This document shows positions 1-8,528 of a DNA stretch of 64,000 bases, piece after piece. Source of the DNA: an uncultured Oxalobacteraceae bacterium. Its GTDB lineage: Bacteria; Pseudomonadota; Gammaproteobacteria; Burkholderiales; Burkholderiaceae. The position numbers and the translations under genes were made by a program. Numbering within the stretch: the stretch's first letter is position 1; the number at the start of each line of letters is the position of its first letter. The DNA is taken from assembly GCA_946480015.1 (NCBI GenBank), contig CAMLIL010000004.1, positions 1 to 64,000 of the forward strand. Direction: 5' to 3'. The notes beneath the pieces were generated by a model that saw nothing but the letters and a program-made list of their open reading frames with translations, did not search any database and was not told the origin of the DNA.

Positions 1-116
1 GGCACGAATTGTTCGCGTTTGACCACCAGCAGCAGATCGAGCACATCCTGGTCGAGCACGTTCCATGGACGGATTTGCTGTTCGATCATGTTAAAACGGG
101 CTTGTTCGATATTCAT
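1..116 (-). CDS. Protein-L-isoaspartate O-methyltransferase family protein, N-terminal part
   Basis: Only the first 38 codons lie in the window; the gene runs off the left edge. The start is the ATG at 116 (minus strand), and the product begins MNIEQARFNMIEQQIRPWNV, the very characteristic opening of the short Pcm-type protein of Burkholderiales. Family knowledge: Pcm enzymes methylate isoaspartyl residues in damaged proteins, but this short paralogue is usually found beside a rhodanese gene and tolC, and its own activity is unclear. It is co-directional with the tetR gene 160 bp upstream. The recognition rests on the N-terminus only, so the rest of the gene is unverified. Confidence 0.75.
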   Translation of the reverse strand, partial: MNIEQARFNMIEQQIRPWNVLDQDVLDLLLVVKREQFV

Positions 117-277
117 CTTTTGTACTCGGCGGAAAAATAATAATCCGATATTTTATCGTTGAACGGCCATGGAAGGCACATCTTAACGACATGGCCCTAT
201 AGAGGGAGGAAATTGCGACAGTCTGCAGTTTGGAGGGAATGAACGCTCGAAAACGCCGACTTGGCGTTTTTGCCACA

Positions 278-928
278 TCACTGGGCCGGCGCCGGGTTGG
301 CGACGATCCCGTGCAGGGTCACGTCGAGGAAGGTATTGATGTAGACGACAGGGTCGAGGTCGGGCACGCCGCAGACACCCTGCAAATGCTTCCAGGTCAC
401 CAGCATGAGCAGCGGCGCGATCAGCACGCTGACCATGGTGCTGACGTCCATGGGGCGGAATTCGCCGCGCTCGATGCCGCTTTTGAGCATGCCTTCGACC
501 AGCACCGTCCAGCGCTGGATCACTTCCTCTTGGTAAAACTGGGCCAGATCGGGAAAATTGCCGGACTCGGCCATCATCAGCTTGACGATGCCGGACGCCT
601 TGGTGCAGCCGAAGCTCTCCCACCAGCCGCTCATCACGCTGCGCAGCAGCTCGGCGCTGCCGCCTTCGAAGGCGGCCACTTCCAGCTCGACTTCGCCCAG
701 GCGCGGCACGATGTTTTCGCGCACCACGGCCTTGAACAGGTCTTCCTTGTTCTCGAAGTATAAGTACAGGGTGCCTTTGGACACCCCTGCCCGCTTGGCC
801 ACATCCTCCAGCCGCGTGGACGCGAAACCGCGCTCGACGAACAGGTCGAGGGCTGCAGTCAGCAATTCCTGCGGGCGCGCGTCTTTACGGCGTTCCCAGC
901 GGCGCTTTAACTCGAGTGGGCATTGCAT
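278..928 (-). CDS. TetR/AcrR-family transcriptional regulator
   Basis: This 216-residue protein has the usual TetR length. Residues about 20-67 form the helix-turn-helix domain, with the typical run RLEDVAKRAGVSKGTLYLYF followed by ENKEDLFKAVV; the rest is an alpha-helical ligand-binding and dimerisation domain that cannot be assigned a ligand. Such proteins repress nearby efflux or lipid genes until a small molecule binds. Upstream, at 948-957, there is a small inverted repeat (ACT-GGCG-AGT) in the region where its own operator would be expected. The promoter region ends at the Tn7-like element, whose left end is only 72 bp from the start codon. Before that insertion the gene would have been divergent from the lipid/efflux operon now at 44.4 kb; regulation of that operon is inference. 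Confidence 0.9.
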   Translation of the reverse strand: MQCPLELKRRWERRKDARPQELLTAALDLFVERGFASTRLEDVAKRAGVSKGTLYLYFENKEDLFKAVVRENIVPRLGEVELEVAAFEGGSAELLRSVMSGWWESFGCTKASGIVKLMMAESGNFPDLAQFYQEEVIQRWTVLVEGMLKSGIERGEFRPMDVSTMVSVLIAPLLMLVTWKHLQGVCGVPDLDPVVYINTFLDVTLHGIVANPAPAQ

Positions 929-1000
929 CGGGTCGATTCCGTAACTTACTGGCGAGTCATTAATATAGACGCGCGGTTGAGCAGCGTCAAGCCAGTTCGT

Positions 1001-1190
1001 TGTTCCGTCCTAATAGAACCTCGAACAGAACAATAGAGCCTTGAATGGGTAAAAGCCGCCAAACAAAAGAATCGTGAATAGCTGATGACCATGTTTTTGC
1101 TGACCAGCAACAGGGGCGAAGCACCGAGGATAGTCGGTTGACAAAGGAGATTTTGTGTCCATAAAATATCAATTAATAGAACTACTAACT
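1001..1190 (+). repeat. Left end of Tn7-like element with TnsB-type repeats
   Basis: After the terminal TGTTCCGTC come similar 15-17 bp units: AATAGAACCTCGAAC at 1012-1026, AATAGAGCCTTGAAT at 1032-1046, AAAAGAATCGTGAATAG at 1065-1081, and a weaker AATAGAACTACTAAC near 1175-1189. The second and third closely resemble the unit at the right terminus (CAAAAGAGCCTTGAATA). In Tn7, TnsB binds several such 22-bp-class repeats at each end; the assignment here rests on sequence similarity between the two ends. Confidence 0.85.
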
Positions 1191-1204
1191 ACCGAGACTA
1201 GAGT

Positions 1205-1645
1205 ATGAGCCCGTTTTCGACGGCATTCCGAGAGTTGAGGGTATTCTGCGGCCGGCGCCAGGCAGACTTTGCCGAACAGCTGGGCTATGAGCAGAGCTAC
1301 ATCTCCGCCATTGAATTAGGGACGAAAGGACCGCCGACAGAGGCGTTTATTGAGCGACTCGTCGAGCGCCTCAATCTCGACGACGGATGGGAAAGCCGCC
1401 TTCGAAACGCACTGGAAGAATCGCAGCGCAAGATCGTGCTTCCCAATGAGGCGAGCGAAAGCGTCTTCCGAATGTTCAACGAACTGCGACGCCAGCTTGA
1501 AACGCTTCACCCCGCCCAGATCGAGCTGATGCAAATGGCTTTACGACTCCCCCAGTCGATGTCACAGCAACCGTCCAAAGCAACCTTTCCTCCTCGGCGA
1601 CGGATCGCGCGTAGCAAGGAGACTGCGGATTCCACGCCTGAATGA
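1205..1645 (+). CDS. XRE-family helix-turn-helix regulator at the transposon left end
   Basis: This 146-residue protein has an N-terminal Cro/CI-type helix-turn-helix, roughly residues 8-58, with the recognisable core RRQADFAEQLGYEQSYISAIE. The remainder is helical and ends in a basic, serine-rich tail without a known enzymatic domain. It is the first gene inside the transposon and is followed after about 175 bp by tnsA in the same direction. The gap contains a 7-bp inverted repeat that could be its operator, so a role as autoregulator and repressor of the tns operon is plausible but inferred. The start is ATG at 1205, with a weak GAG ribosome site; no other start fits the HTH better. Confidence 0.8.
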   Translation: MSPFSTAFRELRVFCGRRQADFAEQLGYEQSYISAIELGTKGPPTEAFIERLVERLNLDDGWESRLRNALEESQRKIVLPNEASESVFRMFNELRRQLETLHPAQIELMQMALRLPQSMSQQPSKATFPPRRRIARSKETADSTPE

Positions 1646-1744
1646 CCACAACCGCACGAGTTGCCCTTACAGTCGGCTGAAAGTTCCTCCAACACTGCCA
1701 TAACCAGCGCTATATCTATAAAAGTAGAAGTTTATACGTCTAAC

Positions 1745-1762
1745 GTTTGTATTTTTACAAAC
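1745..1762. promoter_or_regulatory. Inverted repeat upstream of tnsA, candidate operator
   Basis: GTTTGTA (1745-1751) and TACAAAC (1756-1762) are perfect inverted 7-bp arms separated by TTTT. The site lies between the XRE regulator and tnsA in an AT-rich stretch (about 1700-1765) unlike the GC-rich coding sequence around it. A regulator binding here would control tnsABC and both tniQ genes. It could alternatively be a short attenuating hairpin. Confidence 0.45.
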
Positions 1763-1820
1763 ATTGCTCTATGATGAACATGGGGTTTTCAGCAATGATG
1801 CCGTAGAGACGGGAGCGGCT

Positions 1821-2819
1821 ATGGCGGCAGCAACTTTGAGGAGCAATAGTGCTGAGTTCGACGAGTCGTCCGACCACTGGATTTTGCCAACTGAACCGAC
1901 ACCAAAGAGGCGTCGGCCGGCGGCAATGACCTATGCCAAGCTTCGCCAACGTATCCAGTTGGGGCACGGAACGGGGCACCGTGATCGATATCTGCCATGG
2001 CTGACTTTGCGCCGAAAAAATGTCTCGCCAAATTCGAATCAGGTGGTCTCGTGGATGCCGCCGCTGGGGCGTACCGCGCATTACTTCTCGGCAGGCGAGT
2101 ATCACACCGCCTTGCTGCTGCTGTGGCTAGGGGTACACGACCTCCGGGAGCAATTTCCCCTTTGGCCCTCCCCACATCCCCACCCGCTTTACGGGTCGCC
2201 ACTGCTCGCCGGCTCTTGCGATCGCTGGTCCGAGGGGTTGTTGGCAATTGCAACGAAGTCAGGGATCAAGCATGGCGTTGAAGTCGGAACGCGAGTGCCC
2301 TACGTTGCCAGCCTCGATTTGCTTGCGACAGTTTCGCTCCGGAGCGGGCCTGCGCTCATGGCCTTTTCTTCCAAGCCCATCGAAAAGGCGAATGCAAAGG
2401 TCTCATGGCGCACCCTCGAGCGTTTGGAACTTGAACGGCGTTACGCCGAAGAGATTGGCGCATCTTATTTCGTGTCGCATTCGGCCCTTATCCCACGCTT
2501 GACGGCTGGGCAACTGGAAAGCTGGTTGGATGCGTCGACACTTGCTTCGGCGCCTGAGCTTGCGTCCTATGTACCAAGCTTTGCCGAGTGCATAAACGCA
2601 ACCTCGCGCGATCCGCTCAATGTAGCAGTCAAAGCGGCCGCGAGGAATCTGTCCCTCCCGCTGGATGTCGCTTGGTTTTTGTTCAGACACTGTTGCTGGA
2701 CCCAGGCTATCGACATTGATCCATCGAAACGCATCTTAACGTCGAAGGGGGCGATTCCGGGCGGCCGCCATTTGCGGCAACAGTTGCGCAAACGCCTTTT
2801 CGGGGAGACCTGGGAATGA
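1821..2819 (+). CDS. tnsA: TnsA-like transposon endonuclease
   Basis: TnsA is the restriction-endonuclease-like subunit that cuts the 5' ends of a Tn7 element, allowing cut-and-paste transposition together with TnsB. Numbering from the ATG at 1821 (332 residues), the protein has GHRDRYLPWLTL, the same motif that opens Tn7 TnsA, the DLREQFPL motif, and a catalytic triad that can be placed at E93 (in SAGEYHTALL), D166 (in VASLDLL) and K185 (in SSKPIE), followed by the family motif RTLERLELERRYAEE. I chose 1821 because GGGAG precedes it at good spacing; an upstream in-frame TTG at 1764 would add 19 residues. The stop overlaps the tnsB start as ATGA, indicating translational coupling. Confidence 0.9.
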   Translation: MAAATLRSNSAEFDESSDHWILPTEPTPKRRRPAAMTYAKLRQRIQLGHGTGHRDRYLPWLTLRRKNVSPNSNQVVSWMPPLGRTAHYFSAGEYHTALLLLWLGVHDLREQFPLWPSPHPHPLYGSPLLAGSCDRWSEGLLAIATKSGIKHGVEVGTRVPYVASLDLLATVSLRSGPALMAFSSKPIEKANAKVSWRTLERLELERRYAEEIGASYFVSHSALIPRLTAGQLESWLDASTLASAPELASYVPSFAECINATSRDPLNVAVKAAARNLSLPLDVAWFLFRHCCWTQAIDIDPSKRILTSKGAIPGGRHLRQQLRKRLFGETWE

Positions 2820-5221
2820 CCGCCACTACCATTGAAGTCGGAAGCGTCCTGATTGCAACGTCCGAAGCCTCTCCCTTTGTCGGCGGGCCCCATCGTGTCC
2901 TGCAGGTAGCGCAACGACTCGATCGCGTGCTGCTTATCCCTATTCCACTCGGCCCAAGGCTTACTGAAGGCAATAAGCTGGTGAGCTATTACGCCAAGGG
3001 ATTCGTCTCAAAAAAGCTAAGCCTGCTAGAGCATTGGCTCGAAATGAAACATATACAGACGACGAGCATTGCTGTGCCAGATCATTGGTACATGAGCGAC
3101 GAACAGCTTCGGCAGTTATCTCCGCCTACGTCCACGCACGGCAAAGATTCGCAAGACTCCATACGCTCCCCTCTTGAAATCAAACGCGACTTCAAGTGGA
3201 TGCTGATTGCTCCGCTTATTCCTTCGGAGAACGGCCCGTCAGGACTTCGCCCACCGGATCTTGCGGGACTTGACTCGCTCGTGCGAAGCCGAGCGCGCGA
3301 CGCCAAGGTTAGCCCGGGCCAGATATTTGACGCACTCCATCGCTTCTATGCGTTCGGTTGCGTCAAAAATGCATTGTTGCCGAACACGACTAACAAATCG
3401 GGGGCTCCGGGTACGCCGCGGCGAGCAAAAAACGGGGTGAAGCTCGGTAGAAAAAACGCGGCGGTTAAGGCCGGGCACATCGACCAGGCGGGTTTGGCGC
3501 TCACCGACAAGGATGTCCAAAATCTGGAGGATGGCTATGCGTCCTTTGTCATTCCTGGAACAACGGTCCCACAAGCGTTCTTGTCAATGAGCGCTGCGTT
3601 CTACAGCAAAGGGCATTCCATCAAGCACGGTTACGCGGTGCCCGAACTGTATGAGGCAAATGCGCGCCCCACAGAGCGCGAATTCCGGTATCACGGCGAA
3701 CGCGGAAAGGATGCGCATGGAGCGGCTCGGCGGTTAATGGGGGAAGGAAAGTGGGCACGTGATTATCGTCCGCTAATCGGAACGGCCCGCGACGGCATCA
3801 CAACAATTGGCCAGGTCGGCTCCATTGACGCGTCGCCTGTGGATGTGAACTTCGTCTCCTGTAGCGACCCTAGGCAAGCAATTGGCGTAGGACGGGGCAT
3901 TTTCGTACGGGATGGGTGGCTCGGCCTTTACCTGGGATTTCACGTGACGCAGGACGGACTTGGCACCGACGACGCAAAGCTTGCAATTCTAAGGGCAGCT
4001 ACCGACAAATCCGCAACACTGAAGCGCTACGGACTCGACCTCCCGCCAGAAGATTTTCCGTCGATTTTCTTCTCGAAATACCTGTCGGACAATGGCGAGC
4101 TGCGTAGTCTGGACGGGATGCATTCTATCGTCGACCAGCTTACCTCTCGTATTGAATTTGTTGCCAGCGGCCGTGCCGATAGGAACAGTGCATCTGAATC
4201 CGGCCACCACTCGCGGCACCGCGGTTTCGACCATCACTTTACGGGCTCTACAAAGGGGAAGGTAGCACAGCGCGGTGAGCCGCTGGCGATATCGAAAGCA
4301 CTGATCACGAGGTTCGCGTATACGCGACTTCTGCTGCTATGGACACATTGGGCAAATACCAAACAACTACTGCCTCTTCACATGGTTCCTACCGAAATGC
4401 AGCGCGAAATGTCGATGCAAGGAAAACCGATCGAACGAACCCGCATTGCGATTTACCGATGGGCCAAAGCAAATGGGTACGTGACCTGGAAGCCGATGGA
4501 AGCCAGCTTTCTGCGAGCCCACCTCTTGCCCAAATTTACCGCCAGCGTCCAGCGTGATGGCTTGGTATTGCACCGGCCGAACCCCGGTAAAGCAGTGGAG
4601 CTGATGCATGGTGCGAGATTCAACCACGAGTATCTGGCGCTCTCCGGCATTATTCGGGACGCTGTAAAACGTGGCAAGAAGCATATTGAAGTCAGAGCGG
4701 ACCCGGACGACTTGAGTCAAATTCTCGTCGTTGACGGTAAGGGAATTCATATCATTCCTAATATAAAGGACGACATTCTCTTCATTCAGGAAGGTGGCGT
4801 CGCGGACCTTTGCGCGATCAATGACAAAGAGAAGCAGGACGGCGTACTTGCCGCCTCTCGAATCGATCAGGACGCCATTGAGCAGCAATCGTTCCGCAAG
4901 GAGGCGGAGGCGGAAGCGCACGAGGCCCAACAAGCTGCGGTGAGGCAATGGGGCCCCCAAGGCCGATCAAGCACAAAGCGTGAGGGTGTTCGCTTGGCGA
5001 AAAAGGTGGAGCAACGCAACCAGTACGACAACGAGGTGCGTCGCGCCGCTGAACAGCGTGCAGCGCCTGAGGAGGCCGCAGTGCCCGCTGCTATCCAGGA
5101 GGTCCACTCACCCCTGCCAGATTCACCGGAACCACCTCACTCCGTATCGAACCGAGGCAACGAACTGATGGAAATGCGCATGCGCCGGCTCACAAGTTTT
5201 ACCAGCGAAAGAAAGCATTAA
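2816..5221 (+). CDS. tnsB: TnsB-like DDE transposase
   Basis: TnsB binds the terminal repeats and carries out the 3' cleavage and strand transfer. The 801-residue product has an N-terminal DNA-binding part, a Mu/retroviral-type catalytic core in the middle and a long basic, charged C-terminus (after about residue 690) that would contact TnsC. Candidate catalytic residues are D338 (in GSIDASPVD), D425 (in LSDNGE) and E488 (in QRGEP), spaced as in this family; the exact Glu assignment is inferred. The C-terminal tail contains a 40-residue Pro/Glu-rich segment. Start overlaps the tnsA stop (ATGA) and the stop overlaps the tnsC start (TAATG), so tnsABC is one tightly coupled operon. Confidence 0.92.
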   Translation: MTATTIEVGSVLIATSEASPFVGGPHRVLQVAQRLDRVLLIPIPLGPRLTEGNKLVSYYAKGFVSKKLSLLEHWLEMKHIQTTSIAVPDHWYMSDEQLRQLSPPTSTHGKDSQDSIRSPLEIKRDFKWMLIAPLIPSENGPSGLRPPDLAGLDSLVRSRARDAKVSPGQIFDALHRFYAFGCVKNALLPNTTNKSGAPGTPRRAKNGVKLGRKNAAVKAGHIDQAGLALTDKDVQNLEDGYASFVIPGTTVPQAFLSMSAAFYSKGHSIKHGYAVPELYEANARPTEREFRYHGERGKDAHGAARRLMGEGKWARDYRPLIGTARDGITTIGQVGSIDASPVDVNFVSCSDPRQAIGVGRGIFVRDGWLGLYLGFHVTQDGLGTDDAKLAILRAATDKSATLKRYGLDLPPEDFPSIFFSKYLSDNGELRSLDGMHSIVDQLTSRIEFVASGRADRNSASESGHHSRHRGFDHHFTGSTKGKVAQRGEPLAISKALITRFAYTRLLLLWTHWANTKQLLPLHMVPTEMQREMSMQGKPIERTRIAIYRWAKANGYVTWKPMEASFLRAHLLPKFTASVQRDGLVLHRPNPGKAVELMHGARFNHEYLALSGIIRDAVKRGKKHIEVRADPDDLSQILVVDGKGIHIIPNIKDDILFIQEGGVADLCAINDKEKQDGVLAASRIDQDAIEQQSFRKEAEAEAHEAQQAAVRQWGPQGRSSTKREGVRLAKKVEQRNQYDNEVRRAAEQRAAPEEAAVPAAIQEVHSPLPDSPEPPHSVSNRGNELMEMRMRRLTSFTSERKH

Positions 5222-6717
5222 TGAGTAGCGAACAACGCTTGCCACAATCGTCCTCCGACAACCCCTTCCTGGAGCCTCTTGAGACAATCCTGTCCACCGA
5301 TAATTTGGAATGGCGGCTGCAGAATAATCCACTTCAAAATGTGGACACTGCAGCACTAAGCATTCAAGCACGGCATGACTTACTTGATCGTCTGCCGGAA
5401 CAGATGTTCGAGCCAACGATGTCGTCAATCGACACGGCTACGCGGCTCTACCGTCTTATTCGACGGGGATACGCGTCCAGGAATCCGACTGAAGTGGCAA
5501 CGCGGGTTAACGCTATGGCCATCGCCCGTTTCGCTGGGTTAGAGATGAGCAAGCTGCCTTGGCTGCCTAGTTCGGCCAAGGGAATGCGCATCATTGGAAT
5601 AACCGGCCTCGGGAAGACGTATGAAGTTTTCCGCGCGCTATCTCAGCTACCGCAGAAAATTGCACACGGACGATCACCCAGTGCGGGCTGGACCCACATG
5701 ATTCAAGCAACTTGGCTATACGTTCCGATGAGTCATGACGGGTCGCTCGGCGGCCTGCTTCTTCAAATTCTCACATCGTTAGACGAAGTGATCGGAACCT
5801 CCTACAGCAGTAAAGGTGGATTTGCTAGCCTCAGCAATGAAAAACTGGCGGTTCACGTTGGGATCATTCTGAACAACCATGGCGTTGGCGTATTGGTCAT
5901 CGACGAATTGCAGCATCGCAATTTTTCGGGCGGTTCCCGCGGCGGACTGGCCGCCACGTTCTTCCTGCGGCTGCTCAACTTTGGTGTTCCTATCGTTCTG
6001 ATGGGGAATCCAAAGGGAATGGACGCACTTGACGCCTTCTCACAAGACATGCGCCGTGTTGGCGCCGGTGGCAGCATCCATATGCATCCTCTGGAAAAAG
6101 ATGAGTTCGATTTTGCCAACATGCTGGCGCCGGCCCTATGGCGTTACAACGTGATGCCAGAACCATCGCCTGTGAACGATTTAGACGGCGCGATCCTGTT
6201 CAAATATTGCGGAGGCATACGCGATTACGCGGCGCGAATCCGCGTGTGCTCACAACGCCTTGCGCTCGACCTAAACAAACGCTTCGTCACAGAAGAGCAC
6301 ATGGAACAGGCGTTCATGGGCCCTGACTTCAGCCCCGGTGAACGCGCGCTGATAGCGGGCTTCCGAGATAAAAATCCTCTTCTGCTAAGCAAATTTGATG
6401 ACATACCGTGGGAGGACTATGCGGCCAAGTGGGGGCTGCTCCCATCAGGTGAAGGCGCCAGTTGTGGTGACCTGCCGAAGCCGGTTTCTACCCCGCCTGT
6501 CACGGCAGTGAAAATACGCAAGCCGGTAGCACAGGTGGCGGCGGCGGCCGCAAAACGAAAGCGCACGCGAAAGGCAAATCAAGACGCCGACAACACCGCG
6601 TTAAGGGAAACGCTGGATTCGGAGGATATCCGAAACGACGGACTTAAGGACTACCTCATCAGCTCGATAAATGCTCTAAGGGACAGCGATCACGCTGCTG
6701 CACCAGAACGTCTTTAG
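5221..6717 (+). CDS. tnsC: TnsC-like AAA+ ATPase, target-site regulator
   Basis: TnsC is the ATP-dependent switch that links the target selector to TnsAB and gives target immunity. The 498-residue protein has a Walker A motif GITGLGKT at residues 126-133 and a Walker B motif VLVIDEL with D228-E229. After the AAA+ core (about residues 100-340) there is a long C-terminal extension with an Ala/Lys-rich linker (around 430-450), plausibly the contact region for TnsA/TnsB. It begins on the last base of the tnsB stop and is followed 8 bp later by the tnsD-like gene. Length is close to Tn7 TnsC (555) and longer than minimal TnsC proteins of CRISPR-associated transposons. Confidence 0.92.
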   Translation: MSSEQRLPQSSSDNPFLEPLETILSTDNLEWRLQNNPLQNVDTAALSIQARHDLLDRLPEQMFEPTMSSIDTATRLYRLIRRGYASRNPTEVATRVNAMAIARFAGLEMSKLPWLPSSAKGMRIIGITGLGKTYEVFRALSQLPQKIAHGRSPSAGWTHMIQATWLYVPMSHDGSLGGLLLQILTSLDEVIGTSYSSKGGFASLSNEKLAVHVGIILNNHGVGVLVIDELQHRNFSGGSRGGLAATFFLRLLNFGVPIVLMGNPKGMDALDAFSQDMRRVGAGGSIHMHPLEKDEFDFANMLAPALWRYNVMPEPSPVNDLDGAILFKYCGGIRDYAARIRVCSQRLALDLNKRFVTEEHMEQAFMGPDFSPGERALIAGFRDKNPLLLSKFDDIPWEDYAAKWGLLPSGEGASCGDLPKPVSTPPVTAVKIRKPVAQVAAAAAKRKRTRKANQDADNTALRETLDSEDIRNDGLKDYLISSINALRDSDHAAAPERL

Positions 6718-6725
6718 GAACAACG

Positions 6726-8510
6726 ATGCTCAATACTACGGATAATTCGTCCAATACAATGCTGCCGTATTTCCCCGCGGGCTTTCCCGACGAGACCATA
6801 GGATCTCGAATCAGCCGCTACCATATTCTTCGTGGTCAGCCGACTATTCAAACAACGTACGGACAGCTGTTCGATCGACTCCCGTTCAGTTCAAATGCAA
6901 TGGTGCACCCGCATCTTGACAGGCTCGCCAAAAAGCTCCCGGGGTCGGCTGCGCACAACCTGATGACGCTGCACGCGGAGAGTACTCTCGGTCCGCTTTT
7001 CCAACGTTTTGCCGGCACAAGGCTCGATAGCACGACCACCGTGAGAGGGAACGATGCGCCGCTCCCTAGTCGCCCCAGGCGAATCCGTGGAGACAGCCGC
7101 CTCACGCACATCTGCGCACAATGCTTGCGGGATGATCAAACGTCGCTTGGCTCGCCCTATATCCACAGATCCCACCAGATACCCGGTGTCACATCTTGCT
7201 GGCGCCACGAAACTCGGCTGCTTGACCGGTGCCCATTCTGCCGGTGCCCGTTCGCACGGCCAAATGAACTGATTCTTTCCGCATGGCTGGGATGCGCATG
7301 TGGCTCATCCATCGCCGAGCATGTGCCAACCGAGCCATGGAGTCCTTCGGAAATCGAGAGGGAATTCGCAGAGTTCACAAGACAGCTCCTGGCCTCCGAA
7401 ACGGTTCCTCTATCCGCGAGACAGCTCGTCGCCATCTACAAGCACAGGGCGCTTGAACTTGGCTATGGGTGGGGCGACCAGAAGATTAACCGCAAGCGGT
7501 TATTTGACCATCTCGAAAAATTCTTCGGCGAGGCCCTGCTGGGGAAGATGGACCCGGCCTACGGGAAGGGAAAAACGAGCGGCTGGTTTCACCTACTGAC
7601 ACCAAGCTCCAGTCAAGAAACCCCTTTGAACAGGCATCTTATATTTGTATATTTTCTATTCCGCGATCCGTCGCTTTTCTTATCCCGCTCCGTTGCTGCC
7701 GCCAATACTGATCTCAGCATGTTCGCTGACACTCACGCTAGCGATCCCAATGTTCAGAAGGGTGTCGTTGGCGACACGCAGCCAAATGATCCTGCCCAAG
7801 TCCTCTTTGCCGAACTGACCGAGGCCGCTCAGCGTTTTGGCTATGACACTCAGCAATTGTGGCAATACCATTTCAGCGCCATGAAACGACTGGTGAAACT
7901 GATGCCAGAGGCGAGCACAGTGCTGGATGCTTATTTTCGAAAGACCAAAGAGAAGGAAGTGCGCACAGCGCTAGCAGCCTTCAAATCGCGCGAACGACTA
8001 CGCCGAACCGACGTCAAGTGGTCGGACGAAATCACCGCGACGGCGCCTCGCCTTATCTGGAAGGATATAAGGCCGGTAAAGATTACCAAGCATCAGCTTC
8101 TCAACGGCGGATCCATCAAGCAAGCTACCTGGCCGGTACCATCGAAATACCCGTTGACCTGCGTCGCACTCAACCAGAAAGCAGAATCGATGTGGCATTT
8201 TTATGCGCGGCGAATGCTCTGGACCTTGCAAGCGTTGAACGATCCACACACGCCAGCGCACAAGATAATTATCCTGGCGGCGCTCGAGGTTAATAAAGCG
8301 CGAGCGGTCCTCGCGTTCTTTTCCGACGCGCCTCGCGGGGGTGGGACTTCCATGGAAATAATCAGGGCAATACTGAAAGGCAGGGGTATCGGTACGGACT
8401 GGAAGGGACCGTGCCCAGAGCAGGAGTTCTACCGGGCCGGGAGGGCCTACAAATTGCGAACCTCACGCTGGGGTCCAATTGGTGGAAAAGCAGGGGATAC
8501 CGACAAATAG
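6726..8510 (+). CDS. TnsD-like (long TniQ-family) target selector
   Basis: The 594-residue protein begins with a TniQ domain (PAGFPDETIGSRISRY) and carries zinc-ligand cysteines and histidines: CAQC around residue 136, then CWRH and CPFCRC, then CACG near residue 198. The long helical C-terminal half is typical of TnsD, which reads a specific attachment site, and absent from short TniQ proteins. It should therefore direct insertion of this element into its chromosomal site, here the gap beside tetR. Start is ATG at 6726 with AGGA eight bases upstream; it is the fourth gene of the tns operon. The assignment as TnsD rather than generic TniQ is by length and position. Confidence 0.88.
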   Translation: MLNTTDNSSNTMLPYFPAGFPDETIGSRISRYHILRGQPTIQTTYGQLFDRLPFSSNAMVHPHLDRLAKKLPGSAAHNLMTLHAESTLGPLFQRFAGTRLDSTTTVRGNDAPLPSRPRRIRGDSRLTHICAQCLRDDQTSLGSPYIHRSHQIPGVTSCWRHETRLLDRCPFCRCPFARPNELILSAWLGCACGSSIAEHVPTEPWSPSEIEREFAEFTRQLLASETVPLSARQLVAIYKHRALELGYGWGDQKINRKRLFDHLEKFFGEALLGKMDPAYGKGKTSGWFHLLTPSSSQETPLNRHLIFVYFLFRDPSLFLSRSVAAANTDLSMFADTHASDPNVQKGVVGDTQPNDPAQVLFAELTEAAQRFGYDTQQLWQYHFSAMKRLVKLMPEASTVLDAYFRKTKEKEVRTALAAFKSRERLRRTDVKWSDEITATAPRLIWKDIRPVKITKHQLLNGGSIKQATWPVPSKYPLTCVALNQKAESMWHFYARRMLWTLQALNDPHTPAHKIIILAALEVNKARAVLAFFSDAPRGGGTSMEIIRAILKGRGIGTDWKGPCPEQEFYRAGRAYKLRTSRWGPIGGKAGDTDK

Positions 8511-8528
8511 CCTCAGCATCGGCCAGGC

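Noticed and set aside
230..944. Plus-strand frames over the tetR gene
   Set aside because: They are antisense to tetR, whose helix-turn-helix is clear on the minus strand.
2816..5221. TnsB missing its catalytic glutamate (KGKVAQ where KGxVE might be expected)
   Set aside because: In this TnsB-like group the Glu is better placed in the following QRGEP (E488), so no loss of activity is claimed.
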